From positions 1-23,459 of the forward strand of contig JAEXAR010000008.1 of the NCBI GenBank assembly GCA_023394415.1: a DNA stretch of 23,459 nt, given 5' to 3'. The notes under the pieces were generated by a model. That model searched no databases and was not told where the DNA came from. It saw only the letters and a list, made by a program, of their open reading frames with translations. This DNA is from Bacteroidota bacterium. GTDB lineage: Bacteria > Bacteroidota > Bacteroidia > Flavobacteriales > Weeksellaceae. This document shows positions 14,123 through 21,268 of this stretch, piece by piece; the stretch's first letter is position 1; every line of letters starts with the position of its first letter. The translations under genes and the position numbers were made by a program.

Positions 14123-14732
14123 TTTCTTTCTGTTTTATTAGTAAATCCGAATAATAACTTCTGGCTTTTTTAATAATTTCCACAGGAACTATAGAGGTAT
14201 ATATAGCGTTATTATCATCGTGATTGATGTATTTCCAAATATTATTGGTTGATTGGTCTTTCAAAGCCAAAGTAAGCGCAAGCTTGTTTACCTCCACTGT
14301 TGAATCATCTGTAAAATGAGCTTTCATACCCTGAACTTCCATTGCATTGATCATCATTTTTTTGGCAGCATCATCCAGTTTCTGTTTTTTGAAAACCATT
14401 TGCATCTTCATCGGAAAAGAAACAAAGGCATATTTGGCAGTGCCTTCTGTAAATACTTCTGAAACGGAATATTGATTATCATCTATCGGATAAATCTTCA
14501 TCGATAGCTCTTCGTTTCCTTCAAAAACCATTTTGAAAGCCTGAATTAGCATCTCTTTGTCAAATTTTTCCGTTAATGCCGGATGAGACATTTCCAGAAT
14601 CTTTTCATAATTTTTTTGGTCCAAAAATTTCATGAATGAACGCGAATCCTGTAAAATCTGGTTCTGTTCAGCAGTTTGGGCAAAGCATACTCCCGAAAAT
14701 AACAATGCAAAAAAGAAGAATAAATTTTTCAT
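14112..14732 (-). CDS. secreted protein of unknown function in the MCE/Fe-S operon
   Basis: The 206-residue protein begins with a Sec signal peptide (MKNLFFFFALLFSGVCFAQ) with likely cleavage around FAQ, typical of flavobacteria; the Cys at 17 is not in a lipobox. The mature part (about 187 residues) is soluble, rich in Lys and Met, with no cysteine clusters and no domain I can name. It should sit in the periplasm. It lies 9 nt after the membrane Fe-S gene and overlaps the next gene by 11 nt, so it is tightly embedded in the operon and probably belongs to the same process. Confidence 0.82.
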   Translation of the reverse strand: MKNLFFFFALLFSGVCFAQTAEQNQILQDSRSFMKFLDQKNYEKILEMSHPALTEKFDKEMLIQAFKMVFEGNEELSMKIYPIDDNQYSVSEVFTEGTAKYAFVSFPMKMQMVFKKQKLDDAAKKMMINAMEVQGMKAHFTDDSTVEVNKLALTLALKDQSTNNIWKYINHDDNNAIYTSIVPVEIIKKARSYYSDLLIKQKENAN

Positions 14733-14741
14733 TTGAAATTA

Positions 14742-16076
14742 CTAATCGTTAGCCCAGTTTAAACGGTCATTCTGGTTATACTGCCAAGGAGCAGCATTAT
14801 TTTCAATATTATTAAGCATCAGCTGCCATTCGTGTGGCATAGATGATTCTTCCATAATCATATACCTTCTTAAATCTATAATGATTGAAAGAGGATCGAT
14901 AAGTACAGGACAAGCTTCTACACAAGCATTGCAACTAGTACAAGCACGAAGTTCTTCTCTTGTAATATGATCATCAATAAGTTTTTTCCCGTCGTCTACA
15001 AATTTTCCGTTTTTATTGATGTTTTTACCTACCTCTTCAAGACGGTCTCTGGTGTCCATCATAATTTTACGAGGCGAAAGCTTCTTACCTGTAATGTTTG
15101 CAGGACAAACAGAGGTACATCTTCCACATTCAGTACAGGTATAGGCATTAAGAAGTTGTACCTGATTTAAGTCGAAAATATCATTTGCGCCAAATTTTTC
15201 GGGAACTGCATTTGGGTCAGCATCAGGTTGTGCTGCATAAGGATCAGCATTTGGATCCATCATCAGCTTAATTTCTTTAGTTACAGATTCTAAATTATTC
15301 AGTTCACCTTTTGGCTGAAGTTTAGCAAACCAAGTGTTTGGAAAAGCAAAAATGATATGTAAATGTTTTGAATAATAGAGGTAATTCATAAAGAAAAGAA
15401 TTCCCACGAAATGGAACCACCACGATGCTCGCTCTAAAAATACCAAAAACGGGTTTCCAAAGTTGAACCAACTGATAATCGGAGCAAAAATGGCTTCACT
15501 AATTGGAAAATAGCCATGCGCTTGGTTTACACCGGCTTGCTGAAGCAGTAAATCTGCAGAGTTCATCTTGAAGAAAGCCATCATTAAGGCAAATTCAATC
15601 ACCAAAATCCAGTTCGCATCATTCTTTGGCCATCCAAAAAGTTCTTTCATCGTGAGACGTTTCACGCCATAAAAATTTCTTCGGATAAAGAAGATTACAA
15701 CAGCAATGACAACTAAAAGTGCCAAAATTTCTAAAGTTGCCGTGAAAGCCTTATAAAGCGTTTCGCCTAGAACAGATGCAAGGAAACGGTGTGTCCCGAA
15801 AATACCGTCTACAATAATTTCGAGCAACTCGATGTTAATAATTACAAATCCTACATAAACAAAGATGTGAAGCATGCCTGCAATAGGTCTTGCTCCCATT
15901 TTACTTTGCCCAAGCGCAACATTAGTCATAGTTGCCCAACGTTCACTTCTACGATCGTAACGGTTGATTTCTTTTCCTAATTTGATATTACGGTAGATTT
16001 CTTTTAAACTCTTTATAAAAAGTCCGATACCTGCAAGAAGCAGAACAACAAAGAGAATATTGTCGAGATACTGCAT
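14742..16076 (-). CDS. membrane-anchored 4Fe-4S ferredoxin-type protein, HdrC/NarI-like
   Basis: The 444-residue protein joins an N-terminal domain of about five membrane helices (near 5-22, 66-90, 108-131, 156-175 and 209-234) to a cytoplasmic domain with two 4Fe-4S motifs: CTECGRCTSVCP (314-325) and CTSCNACVEACP (379-390). Histidines in or near helices (His70, His222, His238, His240) could bind haem b as in NarI- or DsrM-like subunits. This is the layout of quinone-linked electron-transfer subunits. A Pro/Asp/Ala-rich linker with PDADPNA repeats (about 273-292) joins the domains. It follows the MCE gene by 15 nt. The partner is probably the CCG protein downstream. Direction of electron flow and substrate are unknown. 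Confidence 0.88.
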   Translation of the reverse strand: MQYLDNILFVVLLLAGIGLFIKSLKEIYRNIKLGKEINRYDRRSERWATMTNVALGQSKMGARPIAGMLHIFVYVGFVIINIELLEIIVDGIFGTHRFLASVLGETLYKAFTATLEILALLVVIAVVIFFIRRNFYGVKRLTMKELFGWPKNDANWILVIEFALMMAFFKMNSADLLLQQAGVNQAHGYFPISEAIFAPIISWFNFGNPFLVFLERASWWFHFVGILFFMNYLYYSKHLHIIFAFPNTWFAKLQPKGELNNLESVTKEIKLMMDPNADPYAAQPDADPNAVPEKFGANDIFDLNQVQLLNAYTCTECGRCTSVCPANITGKKLSPRKIMMDTRDRLEEVGKNINKNGKFVDDGKKLIDDHITREELRACTSCNACVEACPVLIDPLSIIIDLRRYMIMEESSMPHEWQLMLNNIENNAAPWQYNQNDRLNWAND

Positions 16077-16091
16077 TATGATTATAGATTT

Positions 16092-17039
16092 TTATTTACT
16101 GCTTTTACCAAATACCGAAATATTAACGTAGCGTTTCGGATTTGCTTTGATATCTTTTACCAGTTCATTCAGATTTGCTGATGTTTCCTGTAGATTTTGG
16201 TAAAGTTGCTCATCTTTTGCTAATTTACCAAGAGAACCTTCACCATTTTGTATTCCTGAAATAACACTGTTTAGTTTATCTGAAGTTTGGCTTAATTTAT
16301 CGATGGTATTATTCAGTTTCTGAACATCTACTTGTTCAGCAACTCTGCCGTATTTATCAATGGCAGTTCTTGCGCTTATGGTTGCCAAATTTGCATTATC
16401 AAGCATTTGCTGTACTCGTGGATCGTTATTTGAGATTAAACGGTTGGTTTGTTGTGATGTAGTCTCAAAAGAAGTAACGGTTCTGTTTAAACTTGCAAGT
16501 AAGGCTTTAATTTGTGCTTGATTTTGAGCGTCTGTTATAGCATTTGCATTAATCATTAATGAATCTACTTTCTTCAAAACATCCTGCACTTGGTCTTTTA
16601 CCGGACCCACTTGTGAGGAAATATTATTCATCATCGATTCTTTGTATCCTCCGGCAAGTGTGTCACCATCTTTTGCCATTTCTCCACCGTAGGCAAGGTT
16701 AATTCTGGCTTGTTTACCAGACATTAATCCGGGTTCAAAAATTTCAATGGTTGATTTTTTTGAAAACTCAAATTCGTCATCCACTAAAACTTTAAGCACA
16801 AAGTGTACTTTTCCACTTTTATCGGTAATAGGAATAATTTTATCAACCTGTCCAACTTTTAAACCGTTTATTGATACGGGACTTGATGCTTCCAGCCCTT
16901 CAACATTATCATATTTGGCATAGAAAATATTATCAGTGGTAAAAAGGCTTTTGCCCTTCATAAACTGAAAAAGAATTACAAAACCTATGATAGAAAGTAC
17001 TGCGATAGCACCTGCTTTTATTTCTTTTGAAAATTTCAC
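16092..17039 (-). CDS. MlaD/MCE-domain protein
   Basis: The 315-residue protein has one N-terminal membrane helix (about 9-26), an MCE domain (about 36-115; GLEASSPVSINGLKVGQVDK) and a long helical, coiled-coil-prone C-terminal region (about 140-300). MCE proteins form hexameric rings on the outer face of the inner membrane that bind lipids in Mla/Mce transport systems. No MlaE permease or MlaF ATPase lies nearby, so it must use partners encoded elsewhere or act differently. The start is GTG at 17037-17039, the first possible start after a good -7 element. It heads the Fe-S operon, an odd pairing of lipid-transfer and redox genes. Confidence 0.88.
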   Translation of the reverse strand: MKFSKEIKAGAIAVLSIIGFVILFQFMKGKSLFTTDNIFYAKYDNVEGLEASSPVSINGLKVGQVDKIIPITDKSGKVHFVLKVLVDDEFEFSKKSTIEIFEPGLMSGKQARINLAYGGEMAKDGDTLAGGYKESMMNNISSQVGPVKDQVQDVLKKVDSLMINANAITDAQNQAQIKALLASLNRTVTSFETTSQQTNRLISNNDPRVQQMLDNANLATISARTAIDKYGRVAEQVDVQKLNNTIDKLSQTSDKLNSVISGIQNGEGSLGKLAKDEQLYQNLQETSANLNELVKDIKANPKRYVNISVFGKSSK

Positions 17040-17062
17040 TGTAATAAAATGATTTTAGGTAA

Positions 17063-17070
17063 CAAATATA
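17063..17070 (-). promoter_or_regulatory. -7 element of the MCE/Fe-S operon
   Basis: On the minus strand TATATTTG matches TAnnTTTG exactly and lies 23 nt before the GTG start. At the expected distance the -33 position reads TTC rather than TTG, so the upstream half is weak. Confidence 0.55.
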
Positions 17071-17116
17071 TGACAAATTATGTTATGATGAATTTTTATT
17101 AAAAGCTCATCAACAA

Positions 17117-17147
17117 AGAAAAAAGCGGCAAAAATTCTGCCGCTTTT
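17117..17147 (-). terminator. terminator of the ppiD-like gene
   Basis: AAAAGCGGCA (17121-17130), a 7-nt loop and TGCCGCTTTT (17138-17147) form a 10-bp GC-centred stem. Read on the minus strand it is followed by a T-rich run, and it lies 20 nt after the ppiD-like stop. Confidence 0.82.
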
Positions 17148-17166
17148 AATTCTTTTATAAAAAATT

Positions 17167-19314
17167 TTATTGTGCTGTTTTATTCCACACTTCAATTCTG
17201 TAGTCTTTAATGTCAGCATTATCCTGAAGGCTCTTCATCAGTTGCTGTCCGAACATTTGACTGTTCTGTTGTGCAATGGCATCAGCAATCTGTTTAGCAT
17301 CGCCAGGTTGTTTGTTAATTGTTTCAGATTTCTTAACCAAAACATAAACACCAGTCATACCCTCTACAGGATTTGAAACTTTACCTTTTGCAACACCAAA
17401 TGCTGCTCCTGCAACTTTTGGTTCCATTGCCATACCAAGAGAAGGACTTAATAAATTAATCTGTCCGCTTTGTTTTTGTGTTGCAAACAGTTTAGCCACA
17501 GCATCCAAAGATGTTGCTTTTGCTGCTTTAATTTTTTCTACAATTTTTTTTGCAGCCAATTCATTTTTCACCACAGGTTCTAATTGCTCTCTCAAAGATT
17601 CGGGATCTGCTAGCCCTTCTTCTTGCTTACCGTTCAAGAATGCTACGATTCTATCTCCTGTTCCTTCTACAACAAAATATTCTGTGTTTCCTTTTTCTCT
17701 TTTCTTATCAAAAGCCCAAGTAATGATTTCAGCATCTTTATCAGTTCCTAAACCTTGCAGTTGCCCATCAAAACGTTTCACTGCTTTCGGGTTTGAGAAT
17801 TGATAATTTCCTTTTTTAGCAATATTGGCAAAATCATTGAAAGATTTACCCTGAACTTGCTGTATAAATCTCCTTGCGTTTTTATCAACAAGATTTTCAG
17901 TAGCCTCTGAAGGCTTCACCGCTTTCACAAGGTTAGCTACTTTGTAACCCATTGCTCCAGCTTTTTTATCTTGAATATTAATGATATGATAACCAAATTG
18001 TGTTTCTACCACACCTGTCGCACCTTTTGGATTATTGGCTAAATAGCTCAAAAATTCTGGGACAAACGGAGTTTCAGGTGTTGTCCAACCTAAGCTACCG
18101 CCTTGTGCTGCAGAGTTTGGATCGTTAGAAAGATTAAGAAATTCTGTAAATTTAGCCGGATTAGCTTTTACTACCGCACCAATAGAATCAGCCAATTTTT
18201 TAGCCTGATCTTTGGTTCTTGTTACGCCTTGTCCTGCAGGACTGTCTTTAAAAGCTATTAGGATATGTCTCGAAAGTGTAGAGTCTGATGTTTTTTTGTT
18301 TAAAAGTTTAGAAACGACATAAAAATTCTGCTCTTTATAAGGACCAAAAGTCTGACCTATAGATGCTGTAGCAACTTTATCAGCAATTGCCTGAGGAAGT
18401 TGTTCTTTCTTAAAATATGTTGGATTGAAAGCCATATCAGAATTTAAAGTCACAAACATAGAGTCGTTTTCTGTATTCTGAAAGTTTTCTTTTCCTCCGC
18501 TTGCATCAGTTCCTTGAGTAAACAACTTATTAATTTCAGCTTGAGCTTTAGCATCATCCTGTGCACTTGGAGTAGCAGGGAAATACACTAAACCAAGATT
18601 TCTGCTCGCTTGTCCTTTGTAAGTATGGGGACGAAGCTTAATATATCCTGCTAAATCTTCTGTGGTAACTTTTATTGGGTTTTTAGCCAAGAAAGCAGCA
18701 TAATCTACTTTCACATAATCAAAATCTGCAATCTGATCTCTCTGCTTTATCATTTCTTCAGCTTCTTTTTTGCTTACGGTAATACCTGCAGTAACGTTTG
18801 CAAAAAGCTGTCTTGCCATCATTCTGTACTCGATAGATTTTTTGGTTTTCAACCACTGATTGTATTCCTGTACATTTCCAGTACCTTCAAGACCTTCATA
18901 AAATTTTCTAACTTCCTGAAGTTTAAAATTTCCCTTTTCGTCAAAGTATTGAGGGTTTTGTGCAAACATTGGATCGTATTGTATCTGGCTCCAAAAATAA
19001 TCATCCGTCATTTTAAGACCCATCTTTTCAAACTGCTGCTTAATCAACTTGCTCTGCACCATCATTTGCCAAGCCTGTTCTTCCAAACCTGCAGAAGGTT
19101 GCCCCTGCTGTTGTGCTTGTTGCTGAAGAATAAAAAGCTGATCGCTGTACTCGTCTCTGGTAATATCTTCACCATTAACTTTTCCTAGAATATTTGGATT
19201 TTTACCGAAAACTTTATCAAATGTGTCTGGGTTTACAAGAAACGCTAAAAGCGCCAATGCAATTACACCCACCATTAACCAAGATCTCTTTCTAATTTCC
19301 CCTAAAATTGCCAT
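17167..19314 (-). CDS. ppiD: PpiD-like peptidyl-prolyl isomerase (parvulin/SurA-type periplasmic chaperone)
   Basis: PpiD is an inner-membrane-anchored periplasmic chaperone that helps newly exported outer-membrane and secreted proteins fold. The 715-residue protein has a short cytoplasmic N-terminus, one helix (about 12-28), a SurA_N-like chaperone region (about 40-200) starting GKVNGEDITRDEY, and one parvulin domain (about 349-450: SRHILIAF, GGSLGW, ETQFGYHII). A second PPIase-like region lies near the C-terminus. Length is above E. coli PpiD (about 620) but usual for Bacteroidota. A one-mismatch -7 box (TATTTTCG, 19341-19348) lies 26 nt before the ATG, and terminators bound the gene on both sides, so it is monocistronic. 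Some databases call this 'peptidylprolyl isomerase' or SurA-like. Confidence 0.92.
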   Translation of the reverse strand: MAILGEIRKRSWLMVGVIALALLAFLVNPDTFDKVFGKNPNILGKVNGEDITRDEYSDQLFILQQQAQQQGQPSAGLEEQAWQMMVQSKLIKQQFEKMGLKMTDDYFWSQIQYDPMFAQNPQYFDEKGNFKLQEVRKFYEGLEGTGNVQEYNQWLKTKKSIEYRMMARQLFANVTAGITVSKKEAEEMIKQRDQIADFDYVKVDYAAFLAKNPIKVTTEDLAGYIKLRPHTYKGQASRNLGLVYFPATPSAQDDAKAQAEINKLFTQGTDASGGKENFQNTENDSMFVTLNSDMAFNPTYFKKEQLPQAIADKVATASIGQTFGPYKEQNFYVVSKLLNKKTSDSTLSRHILIAFKDSPAGQGVTRTKDQAKKLADSIGAVVKANPAKFTEFLNLSNDPNSAAQGGSLGWTTPETPFVPEFLSYLANNPKGATGVVETQFGYHIINIQDKKAGAMGYKVANLVKAVKPSEATENLVDKNARRFIQQVQGKSFNDFANIAKKGNYQFSNPKAVKRFDGQLQGLGTDKDAEIITWAFDKKREKGNTEYFVVEGTGDRIVAFLNGKQEEGLADPESLREQLEPVVKNELAAKKIVEKIKAAKATSLDAVAKLFATQKQSGQINLLSPSLGMAMEPKVAGAAFGVAKGKVSNPVEGMTGVYVLVKKSETINKQPGDAKQIADAIAQQNSQMFGQQLMKSLQDNADIKDYRIEVWNKTAQ

Positions 19315-19340
19315 TATTTAATAATCTTTTTTATAGTCTG

Positions 19341-19348
19341 CGAAAATA
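19341..19348 (-). promoter_or_regulatory. possible -7 element for the ppiD-like gene
   Basis: On the minus strand TATTTTCG differs from TAnnTTTG at one base and lies 26 nt before the ATG. No TTG is found at the right distance upstream. Confidence 0.35.
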
Positions 19349-19403
19349 CACATTTTTAAGAAATTAGAAAAGTTTTTTAGGGTTAGAAAACAGTTTTAAA
19401 AAT

Positions 19404-19439
19404 AAAAAATCCGCTCTCTATTTCGAGAACGGATTTTTT
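19404..19439 (-). terminator. terminator of the GLPGLI cassette (copy A)
   Basis: AAAAAATCCG (19404-19413) pairs with CGGATTTTTT (19430-19439), with TCTC/GAGA extending the stem inward past one mismatch. It overlaps the stop of the GLPGLI-family gene and could act in both directions. Bases 19405-19435 are nearly identical to the rpsJ terminator at 20731-20759, apart from 2 extra bases in the loop. Confidence 0.8.
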
Positions 19440-20268
19440 ATTCTAATTCCAAAGGGTTATAATATCTAGTCGGAATTTGAGGTAACATTTCCTTACCTGT
19501 TTCATCGTAAGCTTTGCTAGACAAAAATAAACCTGGGTTCTCAAAATAATTTCTCTGAATTTTTCTAAAATCATCTCTACTTACTGTGACAATATTTTTT
19601 TCATTTCTCCAGTATATATTGACTTTCTTTTTTTCAATTGCTATCGCAGAAAAATCATATTCTTGCTGTTCGTCAGTGATTTTAAGAACTAGGCCAGGTA
19701 AACCTGCAAAAATATATGGCCCGTCACTCTTCGGAATTCCTGTGGCATACCAAGCAATATAGTTCCTACCTCTAAACGTAAGTTTTGCAGATCTGCACTG
19801 GTAACCTAAAATAGTCATCTTATCATTTGTTAGTATCCAGTTTTGCTTTGGAATAGGCTCTTGATATTGATATACATTCTTCGAAACCCTTTCTTGAACA
19901 AAAATGGTATTTGATGACAAGTCTTTTAAAACATTTTTTTTATAAATAACATTATATTTTCCTAATTCGTTTATTTCTTTTGCTCCCACAGTTTCAAAAT
20001 TACTTTGCTCTTTAAGAAGTGAATCTCTTTTGATAGTGTTGACATCTAAAAATTTAGAAAACCTTTCCCCGAGTTGCAAATATGCTTGTGTAGTAGCAGT
20101 TTTATCTTTGCCGTTCGAAAACGTGATATTGTAAAGAACAACAAACTCTGAAAAACCCTTCAATTCAGAACTATATTTTGTTGTGGAATAACGCCTATCA
20201 GTAGTAAATACTTGCCCATCTACAAAATATAATTGAAACAATACAAACAAATAAAGAAATCTTACCAT
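19438..20268 (-). CDS. GLPGLI family protein
   Basis: The 276-residue protein has a signal peptide (MVRFLYLFVLFQLYFVDGQ) and the family core: ILTNDKMTILGYQCRSAKL (145-163), WYATGIP (173-179) and GLPGLV (189-194), then VLKI. GLPGLI proteins are a Bacteroidota family of secreted proteins of unknown function, often in paralogous groups. It should be periplasmic or outer-membrane associated. It starts 10 nt after the small secreted gene, so the two are cotranscribed. If the upstream stop codon blocks that gene's translation, this gene could suffer polar effects. Function cannot be stated. Confidence 0.88.
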   Translation of the reverse strand: MVRFLYLFVLFQLYFVDGQVFTTDRRYSTTKYSSELKGFSEFVVLYNITFSNGKDKTATTQAYLQLGERFSKFLDVNTIKRDSLLKEQSNFETVGAKEINELGKYNVIYKKNVLKDLSSNTIFVQERVSKNVYQYQEPIPKQNWILTNDKMTILGYQCRSAKLTFRGRNYIAWYATGIPKSDGPYIFAGLPGLVLKITDEQQEYDFSAIAIEKKKVNIYWRNEKNIVTVSRDDFRKIQRNYFENPGLFLSSKAYDETGKEMLPQIPTRYYNPLELE

Positions 20269-20278
20269 TATTTACAAA

Positions 20279-20566
20279 TTAAAATGGCACTTCAAAACTA
20301 GATCCCGAACCACATTTAGCATCAGTAAAGTATCTTGCGTCCTCTTGAAGACATTCATAACAATCACCATACATATTGTTATCTAAATAGAAAACTTTTC
20401 CACAACTAGTCGTTACTTTTACCCAATCGTACTCCCTTAACAAAAAAACTTTGATAACTTCTTTTGAATTTAAAGATTCTTTCTTTTTAATTGTGTTTTC
20501 TTCCATCGTTTTTGCACTCATTAATCCTGCAATACCTAATGTTGCCACTAATAATAGTCATTTCAT
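20279..20566 (-). pseudogene. small secreted Cys-containing protein gene with in-frame TGA at codon 3
   Basis: From the natural ATG at 20564-20566 the minus strand reads ATG AAA TGA and then LLLVATLGIAGLMSAK, a classic signal peptide. The TGA (20558-20560) therefore falls in the third codon of what should be an about 95-residue secreted protein. Translation could only restart at the GTG at 20546-20548, giving 89 residues with a weakened signal sequence. The mature part has four cysteines (TSCGK, GDCYEC, AKCGS) and ends in EVPF; I recognise no family. The rest of the frame is intact, so the mutation is recent, a sequencing error, or the GTG start is really used. The GLPGLI-family gene follows by 10 nt. 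Confidence 0.65.
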
Positions 20567-20595
20567 AATAAAAAAAATTAATTGGTTAATGGTGT

Positions 20596-20613
20596 AAAAC
20601 TAAAACTAAAACT
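20596..20613. repeat. three tandem copies of AAAACT
   Basis: AAAACT is repeated three times in the leader of the small secreted gene, about 30 nt before its ATG. No promoter match is perfect nearby; a TTTTG with about 21 nt before AATATTTG, and a TATATTTG further up, are candidates on the minus strand. The rest of 20567-20723 is A+T-rich and otherwise featureless. Confidence 0.45.
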
Positions 20614-20723
20614 ATGCAAATTTTAAATCCAAATATTTATTTTTATTATTATGTTAAACAAAACGCACAAATATATGAATTTCACAAATTAGAGACAAAT
20701 AACTCCTCTTTATCATAACTAAG

Positions 20724-20767
20724 TGATAATAAAAATCCGCTCTCTTTCGAGAACGGATTCATTATCA
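20724..20767 (-). terminator. terminator after rpsJ (copy B)
   Basis: An outer stem TGATAAT/ATTATCA (20724-20730 and 20761-20767) encloses an inner ATCCG plus TCTC / GAGA plus CGGAT stem around a TTTC loop; read on the minus strand, GGATTTTTATT gives the T-run. It lies about 60 nt after the rpsJ stop and ends the rpsG-fusA-rpsJ transcript. Its core repeats the terminator at 19405-19435. Confidence 0.8.
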
Positions 20768-20830
20768 TAGCAAAGTATTTTGTTTTCGCAGCGTCTTCGG
20801 TCTTTACGACTTCCAACTTCTGCTTTATCA

Positions 20831-21136
20831 TCACACTTTAATTTCTACGTCTACTCCTGAAGGAAGCTCAAGCTTCATCAGAGCATCTACAGTTTTAGAA
20901 GAAGAAGAGTAGATATCCATCAATCTCTTGTGTGCAGAAAGTTGGAACTGCTCTCTTGCCTTCTTGTTTACGTGCGGAGATCTCAACACTGTGAAGATTC
21001 TCTTGTTAGTTGGCAATGGGATTGGCCCATTTACAACAGCACCTGTAGCTTTTACAGTTTTTACGATTTTTTCTGCAGATTTATCTACCAAATTGTAATC
21101 GTAAGACTTAAGTTTTATTCTGATTCTTTGTGACAT
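20831..21136 (-). CDS. rpsJ: 30S ribosomal protein S10
   Basis: S10 is a 30S head protein that also pairs with NusB in antitermination. The 101-residue product begins MSQRIRIKLKSYDY and has the S10 core GPIPLPTNKRIFTVLRSP and HVNKKAREQF, ending VDVEIKV; the length is standard. An in-frame start 7 codons further upstream, within the repeat-rich spacer, is unlikely; the ATG at 21134-21136 gives the conserved N-terminus. It follows fusA by 132 nt. The usual next genes (rplC, rplD) are missing: a terminator follows and unrelated genes come next. Confidence 0.97.
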   Translation of the reverse strand: MSQRIRIKLKSYDYNLVDKSAEKIVKTVKATGAVVNGPIPLPTNKRIFTVLRSPHVNKKAREQFQLSAHKRLMDIYSSSSKTVDALMKLELPSGVDVEIKV

Positions 21137-21153
21137 TTTATTTTTTGCTTTTA

Positions 21154-21266
21154 GCAATCGGCAATCAGCTCATGGCTTTTTGCAGGTCGCGTTAATAAAA
21201 ATTGTTCTAAAATGCTTTATGCTTTTCAGCAGCGAACTTCCAGCTCCCCACTTCCAGCTTCCAGCT
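21154..21266. repeat. quasi-repetitive spacer between fusA and rpsJ
   Basis: The 132-nt gap holds CTTCCAGCT three times (21237-21245, 21251-21259, 21258-21266) and GCAATCGGCAATCAGC (21154-21169), itself two near copies of one phrase. Neither part codes for anything. A similar phrase (CTTCGGTCTTTACGACTTCC, from 20795) follows rpsJ. These look like expanding short-phrase intergenic repeats. Confidence 0.55.
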
Positions 21267-21268
21267 TT

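Noticed and set aside
20558..20560. TGA read as selenocysteine or tryptophan by recoding
   Set aside because: No SECIS-like stem or other in-frame TGA is seen, the position inside a signal peptide makes no sense for Sec, and Trp elsewhere in the window is TGG.
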